Source: Sphingomonas sp.
Lineage (GTDB): Bacteria; Pseudomonadota; Alphaproteobacteria; Sphingomonadales; Sphingomonadaceae
Assembly: GCF_004799495.1 (NCBI RefSeq)
Contig: NZ_SSMY01000004.1
Coordinates: forward strand, 228,501-292,500
Reading direction: 5' to 3'
DNA: 64,000 nt
Shown: in pieces, positions 16,887-25,267 of the stretch
Layout of the letters: every line of letters begins with the position of its first letter
How positions within the stretch are numbered: the first letter of the stretch is position 1
Position numbers and translations under genes: made by a program
Notes under the pieces: generated by a model
The model's input: the letters and a program-made list of their open reading frames with translations, nothing else
Databases searched by the model: none
What the model was told of the DNA's origin: nothing

Positions 16887-18713
16887 ATGTTGCGTATCGG
16901 TACGACGATGGGACTGCTCGCCTTGGCGAGCCTGTTGGTGGCCTGCGACGGGAGTGGTTCTGGGGGCGGCGGCGCCACCGGAACCCCGACGCCGACACCA
17001 GGCACGCCGACCCCGACTCCGGCCAACACCGCGCTCAGCAACCTGACCTTCGACGGCGACCTGCCCAACATCGCCGGCCGCAGCGTCGAAACCTTTGCCG
17101 CGGGCAGCTCGATCTCGTCCTCGGTGACGAGCGATTTTACGACGCTGTCGCTGCATTATACAGCATCGACCCAGGGCTATACGCTGACCGACGGCAGCGA
17201 CACGGCGACCTTCCTGCCCGGCGACGTGGATTCGGCGCATTCCTATCCCGGCATCGTGGTTTATGCGAAGAACAGCGGCACGGGGTTGACCGATACCTTG
17301 TCGCGATTGCGCCCCGGTACCGCGACATCGGTCCCGACCTATTATGTCGGCGGCGGCGCGTGGCAGCGAGTCCAGACGGTGGCGGGCGCTGGCCCGACCA
17401 CCACCGCCGACGCGTTCAATTACGGCTTTCCCACCGCGACGACGGCGGTACCGATCACCGGCACGCGTCGCTATGCGGTGGACGCGCTGGCGTTCGACCC
17501 ATTCAAACTCAACATCAACCCGGTCGGAAGCGGGATGATGCGGATCATCGGCGAGGGCGCCATCTCCGTCGATTTCGGCGCGAAGACAGTGTCCATCCAG
17601 TTCGTTCCGCACTCGCCGACCGACACCGAAGCGACGACGTCGATCGCGCCGCCGACTTACACGGCGACCGGAACGCTGGCCGCCGACGGATCGTTCGCCG
17701 GCGATTTCGATTGTGGTGGATGCAGCACGCCGGCGCACCTGTCGGGTAAACTGTACGGTCCCGCCGCGGAGGAGATCGCGCTGACCTATGCCAAGGGGAC
17801 GACAGGCCCGCGCGCCACCGGCGTGCTGATCGGCCATATGCGCGGCTTGTTCGACCATGACGTGACCGACACCGATTTCAGCAACGCGCAGACCAGCCTG
17901 AGCGCAGGCGCGTCGTACCAGCCAGGCCAGTTCAACTATGACATCCGCGATGGCGCGGCGCTGACGACGGGCAACCGCTACAGCACCGCCACGGCACTCT
18001 ATTACCTGAGCACCAACATCAGCACGCGGACCGGATTGTACCGCGAAAATCCCTTTTCGTTCGCGTCGCTGATCAGCGCGGAAACGACCTCGCAGGCAAA
18101 CGTCTACGGCTATTCGCTCGCGGCGACCGCTAATGCGGATGCGACCGACCAGCGGCTGTATCTCTACAATTCCACCGCGCTCGACCCGATCCTGACGCTG
18201 CATTCCGTCCAGCTTGGCCGATTCGAACGGCGCGCCGTCGCGACCGCGCAGCGCACCAACATCTTCTTCGCGTCGGGCATGGCCAGCCCGGCCGGCGTCG
18301 TCCCGGCGACGGGCACTGGACGCTATCAGGGGCAGATGCTTGGCCAGTATGTGCCGGTCGAGGGGGGCGGCGGCGCGGCGGCCGAACTGACCACCGGCGC
18401 GGTCGATCTGACGATCAATTTCGCGACGCGCGCCGTCATCGGCACGGTGCAATTCATCGGTGCGACCAATCACGGGACCTTCACGCTGACCGGGACGATG
18501 GCCGCCGACGGAACGATCACGGGGTCGTTGGCCCCTCCGGCGACGCCGACCTTCGTGCACTCGTCCGGCAGCTTTTCGGCGCGGCTCTATGGCACGGCGG
18601 CGGGCGAGCTTGGCGCTAGCTTCAGGCTGCGCTCGTGCCGCCAATGCGTCGATCCGGGGACCAACTATTATGACGCTTATTATGGCGCTTCGGTCGCGAT
18701 CCGCACGTCCTGA
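16887..18713 (+). CDS. Lipoprotein with two TbpB-like beta-barrel domains
   Basis: The 608-residue product begins MLRIGTTMGLLALASLLVAC, a lipoprotein signal with lipobox LVAC, followed by a Gly linker and a Pro/Thr spacer (TPTPTPGTPTPTP). Two long beta-rich modules follow, roughly residues 45-270 and 275-608, which share markers: TGTRRY/TGTGRY, ISVDFGAKTV/LTINFATRAV, ATGTLAADGSFAG/LTGTMAADGTITG and HLSGKLYGPAAEE/SFSARLYGTAAGE. These Gly-rich strand patterns are typical of the C-terminal barrels of transferrin-binding-protein-B-like lipoproteins (family recognised by look). It is likely an outer-membrane lipoprotein, possibly surface-exposed. ATG 16887 has a GGGAAAGGGG ribosome-binding site and starts directly at the signal. 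Ligand unknown. Confidence 0.8.
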   Translation: MLRIGTTMGLLALASLLVACDGSGSGGGGATGTPTPTPGTPTPTPANTALSNLTFDGDLPNIAGRSVETFAAGSSISSSVTSDFTTLSLHYTASTQGYTLTDGSDTATFLPGDVDSAHSYPGIVVYAKNSGTGLTDTLSRLRPGTATSVPTYYVGGGAWQRVQTVAGAGPTTTADAFNYGFPTATTAVPITGTRRYAVDALAFDPFKLNINPVGSGMMRIIGEGAISVDFGAKTVSIQFVPHSPTDTEATTSIAPPTYTATGTLAADGSFAGDFDCGGCSTPAHLSGKLYGPAAEEIALTYAKGTTGPRATGVLIGHMRGLFDHDVTDTDFSNAQTSLSAGASYQPGQFNYDIRDGAALTTGNRYSTATALYYLSTNISTRTGLYRENPFSFASLISAETTSQANVYGYSLAATANADATDQRLYLYNSTALDPILTLHSVQLGRFERRAVATAQRTNIFFASGMASPAGVVPATGTGRYQGQMLGQYVPVEGGGGAAAELTTGAVDLTINFATRAVIGTVQFIGATNHGTFTLTGTMAADGTITGSLAPPATPTFVHSSGSFSARLYGTAAGELGASFRLRSCRQCVDPGTNYYDAYYGASVAIRTS

Positions 18714-18771
18714 CCACCGGCTTGCGCGGTCGCCCGCGATCTGATCAAGACGCAGGCGGAAGGAGAAGCGA

Positions 18772-19212
18772 ATGCATCGAATAGCGGGCGTGGCGATCGC
18801 CATCGCGCTGATTGCGGGGTGCCAGCAACGGTCCGAAATCGCGGTCGACCGGCCGTGGGTCCGGCTGGCGGCGGTGCCGTCCAACCCCTCCGCCGCCTAT
18901 TTCACGCTGAAGGGCGGCCCGCGGGACGAGACGCTGACCGGCGTGTCCGCCCCCGCCGCGGTCCGCACCGAAATGCACGAAAGCATGGGCCAGGGCGGGA
19001 TGATGACGATGGCCCCGCTCAAGCTGGTCTCGGTGCGCGCGGGGGATAGCGTCAGCTTCGCGCCGGGCGGCAAGCACGTCATGCTGTTCGGCCTCAAGCC
19101 CCAGGTGCAACCCGGCACGAACACGTTGCTGACCCTCACCTTCGCCAGCGGGCCGAAAATCACCGTCAGCGCGCGCGTTGTGGGCGCGGGCGATTCGGCG
19201 CCAGGCGATTGA
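18772..19212 (+). CDS. PCu(A)C family periplasmic copper chaperone (lipoprotein)
   Basis: The 146-residue protein has a lipobox (ALIAGC) at residues 12-17 and the PCu(A)C/DUF461 fold. The copper motif H-M-x10-M-x21-H-x-M is readable as EMHESMGQGGMMTMAPL followed by GGKHVMLFGL. Members deliver Cu(I) to the CuA or CuB site of cytochrome oxidase in the periplasm. An AAGGAGAAGCG Shine-Dalgarno precedes the ATG. The gene overlaps the next one by four bases (ATTGA), implying a shared transcript. No cytochrome oxidase or SCO gene is next to it. Confidence 0.9.
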   Translation: MHRIAGVAIAIALIAGCQQRSEIAVDRPWVRLAAVPSNPSAAYFTLKGGPRDETLTGVSAPAAVRTEMHESMGQGGMMTMAPLKLVSVRAGDSVSFAPGGKHVMLFGLKPQVQPGTNTLLTLTFASGPKITVSARVVGAGDSAPGD

Positions 19213-19673
19213 GCGACGCCCGCCCGCTGACGCCGGGCGAAACCGACCTCGCGCGCGGCATATTCGGCGATGCGATCGATTACGCGCCCGTGCGCGTCGT
19301 GCTCGGCAAATGGGCGTTCTTTCAGCCCAGGGATGTCGTCATGACGCCCACAGGACGGCTCCATTTCCATCCGCACGGCACCGCCTATCGCGACGACTTC
19401 AGCCATGCGGGGTTGGGCGAGCAAGGGCTGTTCGTCCACGAGATGACGCACGTCTGGCAATATCAGTCGGGCATCTTCCTCCCGCTCAAGCGTGTACCCT
19501 GGGCGCGCTACGATTATGCGGTGAAGCCAGGCTGGCCGCTCCACAAATACGGCCTCGAGCAACAGGCCGAGATCGTCCGCCACGCCTTTTTGATCGGGCG
19601 TGGCGGCGGCTTCCCCGGTTCACCGCCGCTGTCGCAGTTGAAGACCATCCTGCCGTTCGACGGGGTGGCGTAA
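19209..19673 (+). CDS. HExxH protein of the so-called Vgr-related type
   Basis: This 154-residue protein starts at a TTG overlapping the stop of the copper chaperone gene. The motif VHEMTHVWQYQ at residues 76-86 is a HExxH zinc site, and the surrounding text (LHFHPHGTAYRDDF, GWPLHKYGLEQQAEIVRHA) resembles sphingomonad proteins labelled Vgr-related, which look like small zinc-peptidase domains. No signal peptide or type VI secretion genes are nearby, so the Vgr label says little about function. The distal Glu in GLEQQAEIV could complete a gluzincin site. Coupled expression with the copper chaperone is likely; a functional link is not established. Confidence 0.78.
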   Translation: MSDARPLTPGETDLARGIFGDAIDYAPVRVVLGKWAFFQPRDVVMTPTGRLHFHPHGTAYRDDFSHAGLGEQGLFVHEMTHVWQYQSGIFLPLKRVPWARYDYAVKPGWPLHKYGLEQQAEIVRHAFLIGRGGGFPGSPPLSQLKTILPFDGVA

Positions 19674-19735
19674 CGCGGCGCGCGCGGCTAGGGACTGGTT
19701 TCACAAGAAACTAGTTTCGCAGGGACGACGCACAC

Positions 19736-20902
19736 ATGCCTATCCACGATCTGGCCCATTACGGCCTGTCGGCCGAGCGCGGCTATCTGGCGCAGACCGA
19801 GATCGACGCGGTGACGCTGCCCGACGATTTCGCCGAGGTCGAGGATGCGGCGGCGACCTTGTCCGAACTGTTGACCACCGGCCGCGTCCGCAAGTGGCTC
19901 GCCGCGCTGCCGATCCCCGATATCGACGGCTTCCTCGCGACCGCGAGTGAAGCCGAGATCGGCGTCGCGATGGTGCGCTATTCGTTCCTCGCGCAAGCCT
20001 ATGTCTGGGGCGAGGCCACCCCGCCCGCTTACCTGCCGGTCACGCTCGCCGGGCCGCTGGTCAAGCTCAGCGACCATATCGGCTTCCCGCCGGTGATGAA
20101 CTATGCCGGCTACGTCCTCGACAACTGGTACCGCATCGACAAGGCGGGCGGCGTCACCCTCGACAATATCGCGATGGACCAGAATTTCTTCGGCGGGCAG
20201 GACGAGAATTGGTTCGTGCTCGTCCATGTCGCGATCGAGGCGGTCGCCGGCCGCGCGCTCGACCTCGCGGTCAAGCTGCTCCGCGCGTCGGACGCCGGTG
20301 ACGCTGCGGCGGTCGAGGCGATGCTGGTCGAGATGAATTCGGTGTGGGACGAGGCCAACGCGATTTTCGACCGCATGGTCGAGAAGTGCGACCCGTACAT
20401 CTATTACAACCGCGTCCGCCCCTACATCCACGGCTGGAAGAACAACCCGGCGATGCCCGAGGGGCTGATCTACGAGGGCGTCGAAAAATTTGCCGGCAAG
20501 CCGCAGCCGTTCCGCGGGCAGACCGGATCGCAAAGCTCGATCGTCCCCGCGATGGATGCGCTGTTCCAGGTCGTCCACACCAACGACGAATTGCGCGAGT
20601 TCCTGGCGGACCTCCACCAATACCGCCCGCGCAAGCACCGCGAGTTCATCGAGGATCTGCAGGCTTCGAGCCATTTGCGCGAGTTTTCGGTCAACCAGTC
20701 GCAGAGCCTCAAGGAGGCGTTCAACGCCTGCGTCGAACAAGTCGCGCGGTTCCGCACTCGGCACCTCGAATATGCCGCGAGCTACATCAATAAACAGGCG
20801 TCGTCAGGCGCCGGCAACGACCCTGACGTCGGCACCGGCGGCACGCCGTTCATGAAATACCTGAAAAAGCACCGCGACGAGAACCGCGCGCAGACGATCT
20901 AG
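19736..20902 (+). CDS. Indoleamine 2,3-dioxygenase family haem protein
   Basis: The 388-residue protein resembles the IDO family rather than bacterial TDO (kynA): it carries FPPVMNYAGYVLDNWYRID, the block FRGQTGSQSSIVPAMDALFQ and a C-terminal FRTRHLEYAASYI whose His343 is the likely proximal haem ligand. IDO-type enzymes open the indole ring of tryptophan to N-formylkynurenine using O2. No kynurenine formamidase or kynureninase gene lies nearby, so the pathway cannot be inferred from context. ATG at 19736 has AGGGA nine bases upstream. Tryptophan as substrate is inference. Confidence 0.85.
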   Translation: MPIHDLAHYGLSAERGYLAQTEIDAVTLPDDFAEVEDAAATLSELLTTGRVRKWLAALPIPDIDGFLATASEAEIGVAMVRYSFLAQAYVWGEATPPAYLPVTLAGPLVKLSDHIGFPPVMNYAGYVLDNWYRIDKAGGVTLDNIAMDQNFFGGQDENWFVLVHVAIEAVAGRALDLAVKLLRASDAGDAAAVEAMLVEMNSVWDEANAIFDRMVEKCDPYIYYNRVRPYIHGWKNNPAMPEGLIYEGVEKFAGKPQPFRGQTGSQSSIVPAMDALFQVVHTNDELREFLADLHQYRPRKHREFIEDLQASSHLREFSVNQSQSLKEAFNACVEQVARFRTRHLEYAASYINKQASSGAGNDPDVGTGGTPFMKYLKKHRDENRAQTI

Positions 20903-20907
20903 CGCGC

Positions 20908-20980
20908 GCTCCTGCGAAAGCAGGAGCCCAGGGCGGCAAGCGGATCGTTCGTGACTCTGGATTCCCGCTTTCGCGGGAAT
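20908..20980. repeat. Dispersed double-hairpin repeat, copy 1
   Basis: Two 8-base perfect stems with GAAA/TTTC tetraloops: GCTCCTGC-GAAA-GCAGGAGC (20908-20927) and ATTCCCGC-TTTC-GCGGGAAT (20961-20980), about 33 bases apart. The first half (through CCCAGGGCGGCAAGCG) is nearly identical to the copy at 24461, and the pattern matches that at 51120. It lies between the IDO-like gene and the PH-domain gene, both on the plus strand. Confidence 0.85.
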
Positions 20981-21015
20981 ACGGTAGTAGGATGATCTGA
21001 CCGAGGGGACTCAAC

Positions 21016-21519
21016 ATGCCGCAAACGCTCGACCGCTTTCGCTCATCGACCTTGGGATGGCTGCGCGGGACGCTAGCCGGATGGGGCACGATCCTGCTGG
21101 TGCCGATCGGGCTAATCGGCTGGCTGATGACTGCGACCTGGTATCCGTTATTGGCCGTCGCCGCCGCGCTGGTGATCGTCGCGGTTAAATGGCTCGGCAA
21201 CCTCGCCACCACCTACGAAGTGACCGAGGACCGGCTGATCCTGCACAAGGGCATCCTCAACAAGTCGATCGACGAGATCGAGCTCTACCGCATCAAGGAC
21301 ATCCGCATCGATTTCAGCCTGATCAACCAATGGGCCGGGATCGGCACGATCACCTTGCTGTCGAGCGACGAAACCACCGGTGCGCAACCGTTCGTGATCC
21401 GCGATATCGAGAATGCCCGCGAACGCCGCGAGAAACTTCGCGACCTCGTCAACGCCGCGCGTCGTGTAAGAGGTGTGCGCGAGTTCGACATGGTACAGGA
21501 AGCGACGATGCCGCAGTAA
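21016..21519 (+). CDS. PH-like (bPH2/DUF304) domain membrane protein
   Basis: The 167-residue protein has an N-terminal pair of hydrophobic segments (TLAGWGTILLVPIGLIGWLM and LLAVAAALVIVAVKWLG, about residues 19-62). A bacterial PH-like domain follows, beginning TTYEVTEDRLILHKGILNK and including IELYRIKDIRIDFSLINQWA and GTITLLSSDE, as in YdbS/YdbT-type proteins. These are membrane-tethered with the PH domain in the cytoplasm; function is unknown. A GAGGGG Shine-Dalgarno precedes the ATG. It converges on thrC with only four bases between the stops. Confidence 0.9.
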   Translation: MPQTLDRFRSSTLGWLRGTLAGWGTILLVPIGLIGWLMTATWYPLLAVAAALVIVAVKWLGNLATTYEVTEDRLILHKGILNKSIDEIELYRIKDIRIDFSLINQWAGIGTITLLSSDETTGAQPFVIRDIENARERREKLRDLVNAARRVRGVREFDMVQEATMPQ

Positions 21520-21523
21520 GCGG

Positions 21524-22750
21524 CTACAGCTTCCCCAGGTTCCCGACCTTGTCCTTGTGGAGCTCCTGCCCCGCCTCAGGCATCGGATATTTCAACCCCG
21601 TCGCGCAGTTGAACAGCACGACCTCGTCGTCCTCGTCGACCAGCCCGTCGCGCAGCGCCTGACGGTACGCCGCGAGCGTCGCGCCGCCTTCGGGGCAGAG
21701 CAGCAACCCGTCTTGCTTCGAGCAATCGTCGACCGCCTGCAGGATCGCCGGATCGCCCACCGCGAGCGCGCGGCCGCCGCTTTCGCGCACCGCGCGCAGA
21801 ATCAGGAAGTCGCCAACCGCCTTGGGCACGCGGATGCCCGCCGCGACCGTGTGCGCGTCCTCCCAGCGCTCGGCATGTTCCTCGCCCGCCTCGAACGCGC
21901 GGACGATCGGTGCGCAGCCGCTTGCCTGCACCGCGAACATCCTGGGCCGCTCGGCGCCGATCCAACCGAGCTCTTCCATCTCGGCGAACGCCTTCCACAT
22001 GCCGATGAGGCCAGTGCCGCCGCCGGTGGGGTAGAAGATCGCGTTGGGCAGCCGCCAGCCGAGCTGCGCGGCGAGCTCCAGCCCCATCGTCTTCTTGCCC
22101 TCGATCCGGTAGGGCTCCTTGAGCGTCGAAAAGTCGAACCAGCGCCCTTCCGCCGCGCCCTTGCCGACGATCGCGCCGCATTCGTCGATCAGCCCATTGA
22201 CGCGGTAGACTCGCCCGCCCTGCAACGCGATCTCGCGCACGTTCACTTCGGGCGTGTCGTCGGGGCACAGGATGATCGTCTCGATCCCCGCGCGGCTGGC
22301 GTATGCCGCGAGCGCCGCGCCGGCATTGCCGTTGGTCGGCATCGCGATTCGCCTGACGCCGAGTTCCTTCGCCATCGCCACCGCCATGACGAGCCCGCGC
22401 GCCTTGAAGCTGCCGGTGGGAAGACGGCCTTCGTCCTTGACCAGCACGCTGGGCGACCCGCTCGATTTGGGGATCGCGACCAGCGGCGTCTCGATCTCGC
22501 CCAGGCTGACGATATTCTCGGTGTGCCGAACCGGCAGCAATTCGCGCCACCGCCACAAATCGGTCGCCCGCGCCTCGACCATCGCGCGGGGGAGGAAGCT
22601 ACGGACGGCACCGAGATCGTAGCGCACGAGCAACGGGCGCCCGGCGCTCGACAGGCCGTGGAGCTGGTCGGCCTCGTAGCGCTCGCCGGTCAGCGAGCAT
22701 TCAAGGTGCGTGACGAAGGTCGGACGATCGGCGGTGAGGTTGGGGTTCAT
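21524..22750 (-). CDS. thrC: Threonine synthase (PLP-dependent)
   Basis: The 408-residue protein has the N-terminal zinc-like/variable domain (LECSLTGERYEADQLHGL), then the fold II PLP core: Lys116 in PTGSFKARG holds PLP, PTNGNAGAALAAYASRAG is the phosphate/carboxylate loop, and YPTGGGTGLIGMWKAF is the PLP-phosphate glycine loop. It matches the plant-like threonine synthase group, which converts O-phosphohomoserine to threonine. Some relatives of this length act on other substrates (e.g. diaminopropionate), so the exact reaction is inferred. There is no Shine-Dalgarno; a -10-like TAAACC lies 7 bases before the ATG. Confidence 0.88.
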   Translation of the reverse strand: MNPNLTADRPTFVTHLECSLTGERYEADQLHGLSSAGRPLLVRYDLGAVRSFLPRAMVEARATDLWRWRELLPVRHTENIVSLGEIETPLVAIPKSSGSPSVLVKDEGRLPTGSFKARGLVMAVAMAKELGVRRIAMPTNGNAGAALAAYASRAGIETIILCPDDTPEVNVREIALQGGRVYRVNGLIDECGAIVGKGAAEGRWFDFSTLKEPYRIEGKKTMGLELAAQLGWRLPNAIFYPTGGGTGLIGMWKAFAEMEELGWIGAERPRMFAVQASGCAPIVRAFEAGEEHAERWEDAHTVAAGIRVPKAVGDFLILRAVRESGGRALAVGDPAILQAVDDCSKQDGLLLCPEGGATLAAYRQALRDGLVDEDDEVVLFNCATGLKYPMPEAGQELHKDKVGNLGKL

Positions 22751-22757
22751 GCGAACG

Positions 22758-22763
22758 GGTTTA
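22758..22763 (-). promoter_or_regulatory. Candidate -10 box abutting thrC (possibly leaderless)
   Basis: On the minus strand GCTAAACC, one base from the alphaproteobacterial GCTANAWC consensus, has its TAAACC core at 22758-22763, and 7 bases separate it from the thrC ATG. A GTGACG lies about 18 bases upstream as a weak -35. It sits in the 33-base gap after grpE, so thrC may either have its own leaderless start or be read from grpE. Confidence 0.35.
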
Positions 22764-22783
22764 GCGCTGCCCGATCCTGTTCG

Positions 22784-23332
22784 TCACTCCGCCTTCTTCG
22801 CCACACCCACCAGCGCGGGCCGCAACAGCCGGTCGCGCAGCATATACCCCGCCTGCATTTCCTGGACGATCGTCCCCGGCTCGGCGTCGGCGCTCGGCAG
22901 CTCGAGCATCGCCTGGTGCTGGTTCGGGTCGAGCGGCAGGCCCATCGCGGCGATGCGGGTGATGCCGTTGCGCTGGAACACTGCGTCGAGCTCGCGCTTG
23001 GTCGCCTCCAGCCCGGTAATCAGCCCCTTGAGTCGCTCATCGTTACGCAGGTCGTCGGGGATCGCCGACAGCCCGCGCTCCAGATTGTCCGCGACCGACA
23101 GCACGTCGCGCGCGAAGCCGGTGACGGCGTAAGCACGCGCGTCGCTCGCTTCCTTCTCGGCGCGGCGGCGGACGTTCTGCGCCTCGGCGTGAGCGTACAT
23201 CACCTGCGACTTGGCCTCGGCCAGTTCGGCCTCCAATGCAGCGACGCGGTCGTGCTCGGCCAGTTCGGGCGCGGCCTCGGCAGTCTCAGCGCGCAGGTCT
23301 TCGGTTTCGGGGGTCGTGTCTTCGGTCATCAT
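22784..23332 (-). CDS. grpE: Nucleotide exchange factor GrpE
   Basis: The 182-residue protein has an acidic N-terminal tail, a long coiled coil (AALEAELAEAKSQVMYAHAE into NVRRRAEKE, residues 30-75) and the C-terminal beta domain with AMLELPSADAEPGTIVQEMQ and GYMLRDRLLRPALVGVAK, the GrpE signature. It releases ADP from DnaK. The gene follows hrcA by 24 bases and so belongs to a hrcA-grpE unit, away from dnaKJ at 13.6-16.7 kb. Confidence 0.97.
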   Translation of the reverse strand: MMTEDTTPETEDLRAETAEAAPELAEHDRVAALEAELAEAKSQVMYAHAEAQNVRRRAEKEASDARAYAVTGFARDVLSVADNLERGLSAIPDDLRNDERLKGLITGLEATKRELDAVFQRNGITRIAAMGLPLDPNQHQAMLELPSADAEPGTIVQEMQAGYMLRDRLLRPALVGVAKKAE

Positions 23333-23356
23333 TCTCTTCGTTTCGTTGGAACCCGC

Positions 23357-24397
23357 TCAACCGATCAGGCGGGAGAGGGTTGCGGCGGTGAAATCCACCA
23401 TGGGCACGACGCGCGCATAGTTCAACCGTGTCGGGCCAATCACGCCGACCACGCCGACCACGCGGCCGTCGATCCCGCGGAAGGGTCGCGCAATGACGGA
23501 GGAGCCGCTGAGCGCGAACAATTTGTTCTCGGCGCCGATGAAGATGCGCGTCGAATCGCCGGTGCGGGCGCTGTCGAGCAAAGTCGCGATCTCCTGCTTG
23601 CCCTCCAGATCGTCGAGCAAGTCGCGAACGCGCTCGAGATCCTCGGCGGCGGCGGCGTCGATCAGCCGCCCCTGCCCGCGCACGATCAGGACGGGACGTC
23701 GATTGCCATCCTCGCTCCACACCGCGATACCCTGTTCGACCAGCACCGCCGCCGCCCTGTCGAGCGCGGCGCGGTCGGCGGCGAGCTGGCGGTCAAGCCG
23801 TGCCCGCGCCTCGGCCAGCGTCAGCCCCGACAAGGTGGCGCTCATGTAATTGCCCGCCTCGACCAGCGTCGATGCGGTCGTGCCGGGCGCGAGATCGACG
23901 ACGCGGTTCTCGACCTGCCCGTCATCGCCGACGATCACCGCGAGCGCGCGGGTCGGCGATAGAGGCACGAAGCTGATCGAGCGCAGCACGAGCTCGGCCT
24001 TGGGCACCAGCACCAGCCCGGCGCACGCCGACAGCCCGCTGAGCGCCGCGGTGGTCGCCGCCAGCGCCTCCTCGACCGGCCCGGCGCGCACCGCGCGCCC
24101 CTCGATCGCGGCGCGCTCCTCCGCCGACGGCTCCGCCACCCGCATCATCCCGTCGACGAACATGCGCAGACCCAGATCGGTCGGCAACCGCCCCGCCGAG
24201 GTATGCGGCGCGGCGAGCAGCCCCAGCCCCTCCAGCTCGTGCATCACGTTGCGGATCGACGCCGGCGACAGCGCGAAAGCCCCCGCATCGGCGAGCGTGC
24301 GCGACCCGACCGGCTGCCCGGTCTCCAGATACCCCTCCACCACCGCGCGAAAGATATCGCGCGCGCGGTCGCTGAGCTCGGTGACGGGGGTGGTCAT
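23357..24397 (-). CDS. hrcA: Heat-inducible repressor HrcA
   Basis: The 346-residue repressor has a winged-helix N-terminus ([56 protein letters not shown]) and the GAF-like/inserted C-terminal domains ending in [19 protein letters not shown]. HrcA binds CIRCE operators (commonly at groESL in alphaproteobacteria). No CIRCE inverted repeat is seen upstream of hrcA or dnaK in this window, so its target lies elsewhere. There is no Shine-Dalgarno before the ATG; a -10-like box is only six bases away. Confidence 0.97.
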   Translation of the reverse strand: MTTPVTELSDRARDIFRAVVEGYLETGQPVGSRTLADAGAFALSPASIRNVMHELEGLGLLAAPHTSAGRLPTDLGLRMFVDGMMRVAEPSAEERAAIEGRAVRAGPVEEALAATTAALSGLSACAGLVLVPKAELVLRSISFVPLSPTRALAVIVGDDGQVENRVVDLAPGTTASTLVEAGNYMSATLSGLTLAEARARLDRQLAADRAALDRAAAVLVEQGIAVWSEDGNRRPVLIVRGQGRLIDAAAAEDLERVRDLLDDLEGKQEIATLLDSARTGDSTRIFIGAENKLFALSGSSVIARPFRGIDGRVVGVVGVIGPTRLNYARVVPMVDFTAATLSRLIG

Positions 24398-24403
24398 GAC
24401 TGC

Positions 24404-24431
24404 GATGTAGGCTGGCGTCGCGGCGAGTCAA
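24404..24431 (-). promoter_or_regulatory. Candidate hrcA promoter (possibly leaderless mRNA)
   Basis: On the minus strand TTGACT (24426-24431), a 16-base spacer and TACATC (24404-24409; extended reading CCTACATC, fitting CTANAWC) are followed after six bases by the hrcA ATG at 24397. Transcription would begin at or within a base or two of the start codon, matching the absence of any ribosome-binding site. Inference from motif and spacing, but the match is good on both boxes. Confidence 0.55.
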
Positions 24432-24460
24432 AGACTAGGCACGCCGCTGACAGTCACCGT

Positions 24461-24534
24461 GCTCCTGCGAAAGCAGGAGCCCAGGGCGCCAAGCGACTCG
24501 ATCGTGGCCCCTGGACCCCTGCTTTCGTAGGGGT
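24461..24534. repeat. Dispersed double-hairpin repeat, copy 2
   Basis: GCTCCTGC-GAAA-GCAGGAGC (24461-24480) is identical to the first hairpin at 20908, and the bases after it (CCCAGGGCGCCAAGCG) differ from that copy at a single site. The second hairpin, ACCCCTGC-TTTC-GTAGGGGT (24515-24534), has one mismatch. The element ends just before the rph ribosome-binding site, in the hrcA/rph divergent gap. Confidence 0.85.
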
Positions 24535-24553
24535 GCTAAGTAAGGAAGATAGA

Positions 24554-25267
24554 ATGCGCCCCAGCGGTCGCGCGCCCGATCAGATGCGCGCCATCACCAT
24601 CGAACCGCACTTCACCCGCCATGCCGAGGGATCGGTGCTAATCGGGTTCGGCGACACGCGTGTGCTGGTCACCGCCAGCGTCGAGGATCGCCTGCCGCCG
24701 TGGCTGCGCGGCAAGGGGCAGGGCTGGGTCACCGCCGAATACGGCATGCTGCCGCGTGCCACGCACACGCGAGGGTCGCGCGAGGCCGCGAAGGGCAAGC
24801 AATCGGGGCGGACGCAGGAGATCCAGCGGCTGATCGGACGCTCGCTCCGTGCTGTCACCGACCTCAAGCTGCTCGGCGAGCATCAGATCACGCTCGATTG
24901 CGATGTGATCCAGGCCGACGGCGGCACCCGCACCGCGGCGATTTCGGGCGCGTGGGTCGCGCTGCGGCTCGCGGTCAACGGGCTGCTCAAGGACGGCAAG
25001 ATCGCCGCCGACCCGCTGACGCAGAAGGTCGCGGCGGTGTCGTGCGGCATCTATCAGGGCACACCGGTGCTCGATCTCGACTACGACGAGGATTCGAGCG
25101 CCGATGCCGACGCCAATTTCGTCCTCCTCGAAAACGGCCATATCGCCGAGGCGCAGGCCACCGCCGAGCACGCGACGTACGACGAGGAAGCCCTTTTGCG
25201 CTTGCTGCGTTTGGCTCGCATCGGCTGCAACGATATTTTCGCAGCGCAAGCGAAGGCGACGGCATGA
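24554..25267 (+). CDS. rph: Ribonuclease PH
   Basis: The 237-residue phosphorolytic 3'-5' exoribonuclease trims tRNA precursors. Typical text runs through the protein: [11 protein letters not shown] at the start, [19 protein letters not shown], the RNA-contact segment [33 protein letters not shown] and the [20 protein letters not shown] active region. ATG 24554 has a TAAGGAAG Shine-Dalgarno and gives the standard length; the frame is open upstream but has no family likeness. It overlaps rdgB by four bases (ATGA). Confidence 0.98.
   Translation: MRPSGRAPDQMRAITIEPHFTRHAEGSVLIGFGDTRVLVTASVEDRLPPWLRGKGQGWVTAEYGMLPRATHTRGSREAAKGKQSGRTQEIQRLIGRSLRAVTDLKLLGEHQITLDCDVIQADGGTRTAAISGAWVALRLAVNGLLKDGKIAADPLTQKVAAVSCGIYQGTPVLDLDYDEDSSADADANFVLLENGHIAEAQATAEHATYDEEALLRLLRLARIGCNDIFAAQAKATA

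Noticed and set aside
19209..19673. Type VI secretion (VgrG) gene
   Set aside because: The Vgr-related label is only a database habit as I recall it; the protein has no gp27/gp5-like repeats and no T6SS genes are nearby.
20908..24534. CRISPR array
   Set aside because: The repeated hairpins are 3.5 kb apart, not regularly spaced, and there are no cas genes.
24398..24553. CIRCE operator upstream of hrcA or dnaK
   Set aside because: No TTAGCACTC-N9-GAGTGCTAA-like inverted repeat is present in 24398-24553 or 16725-16886.
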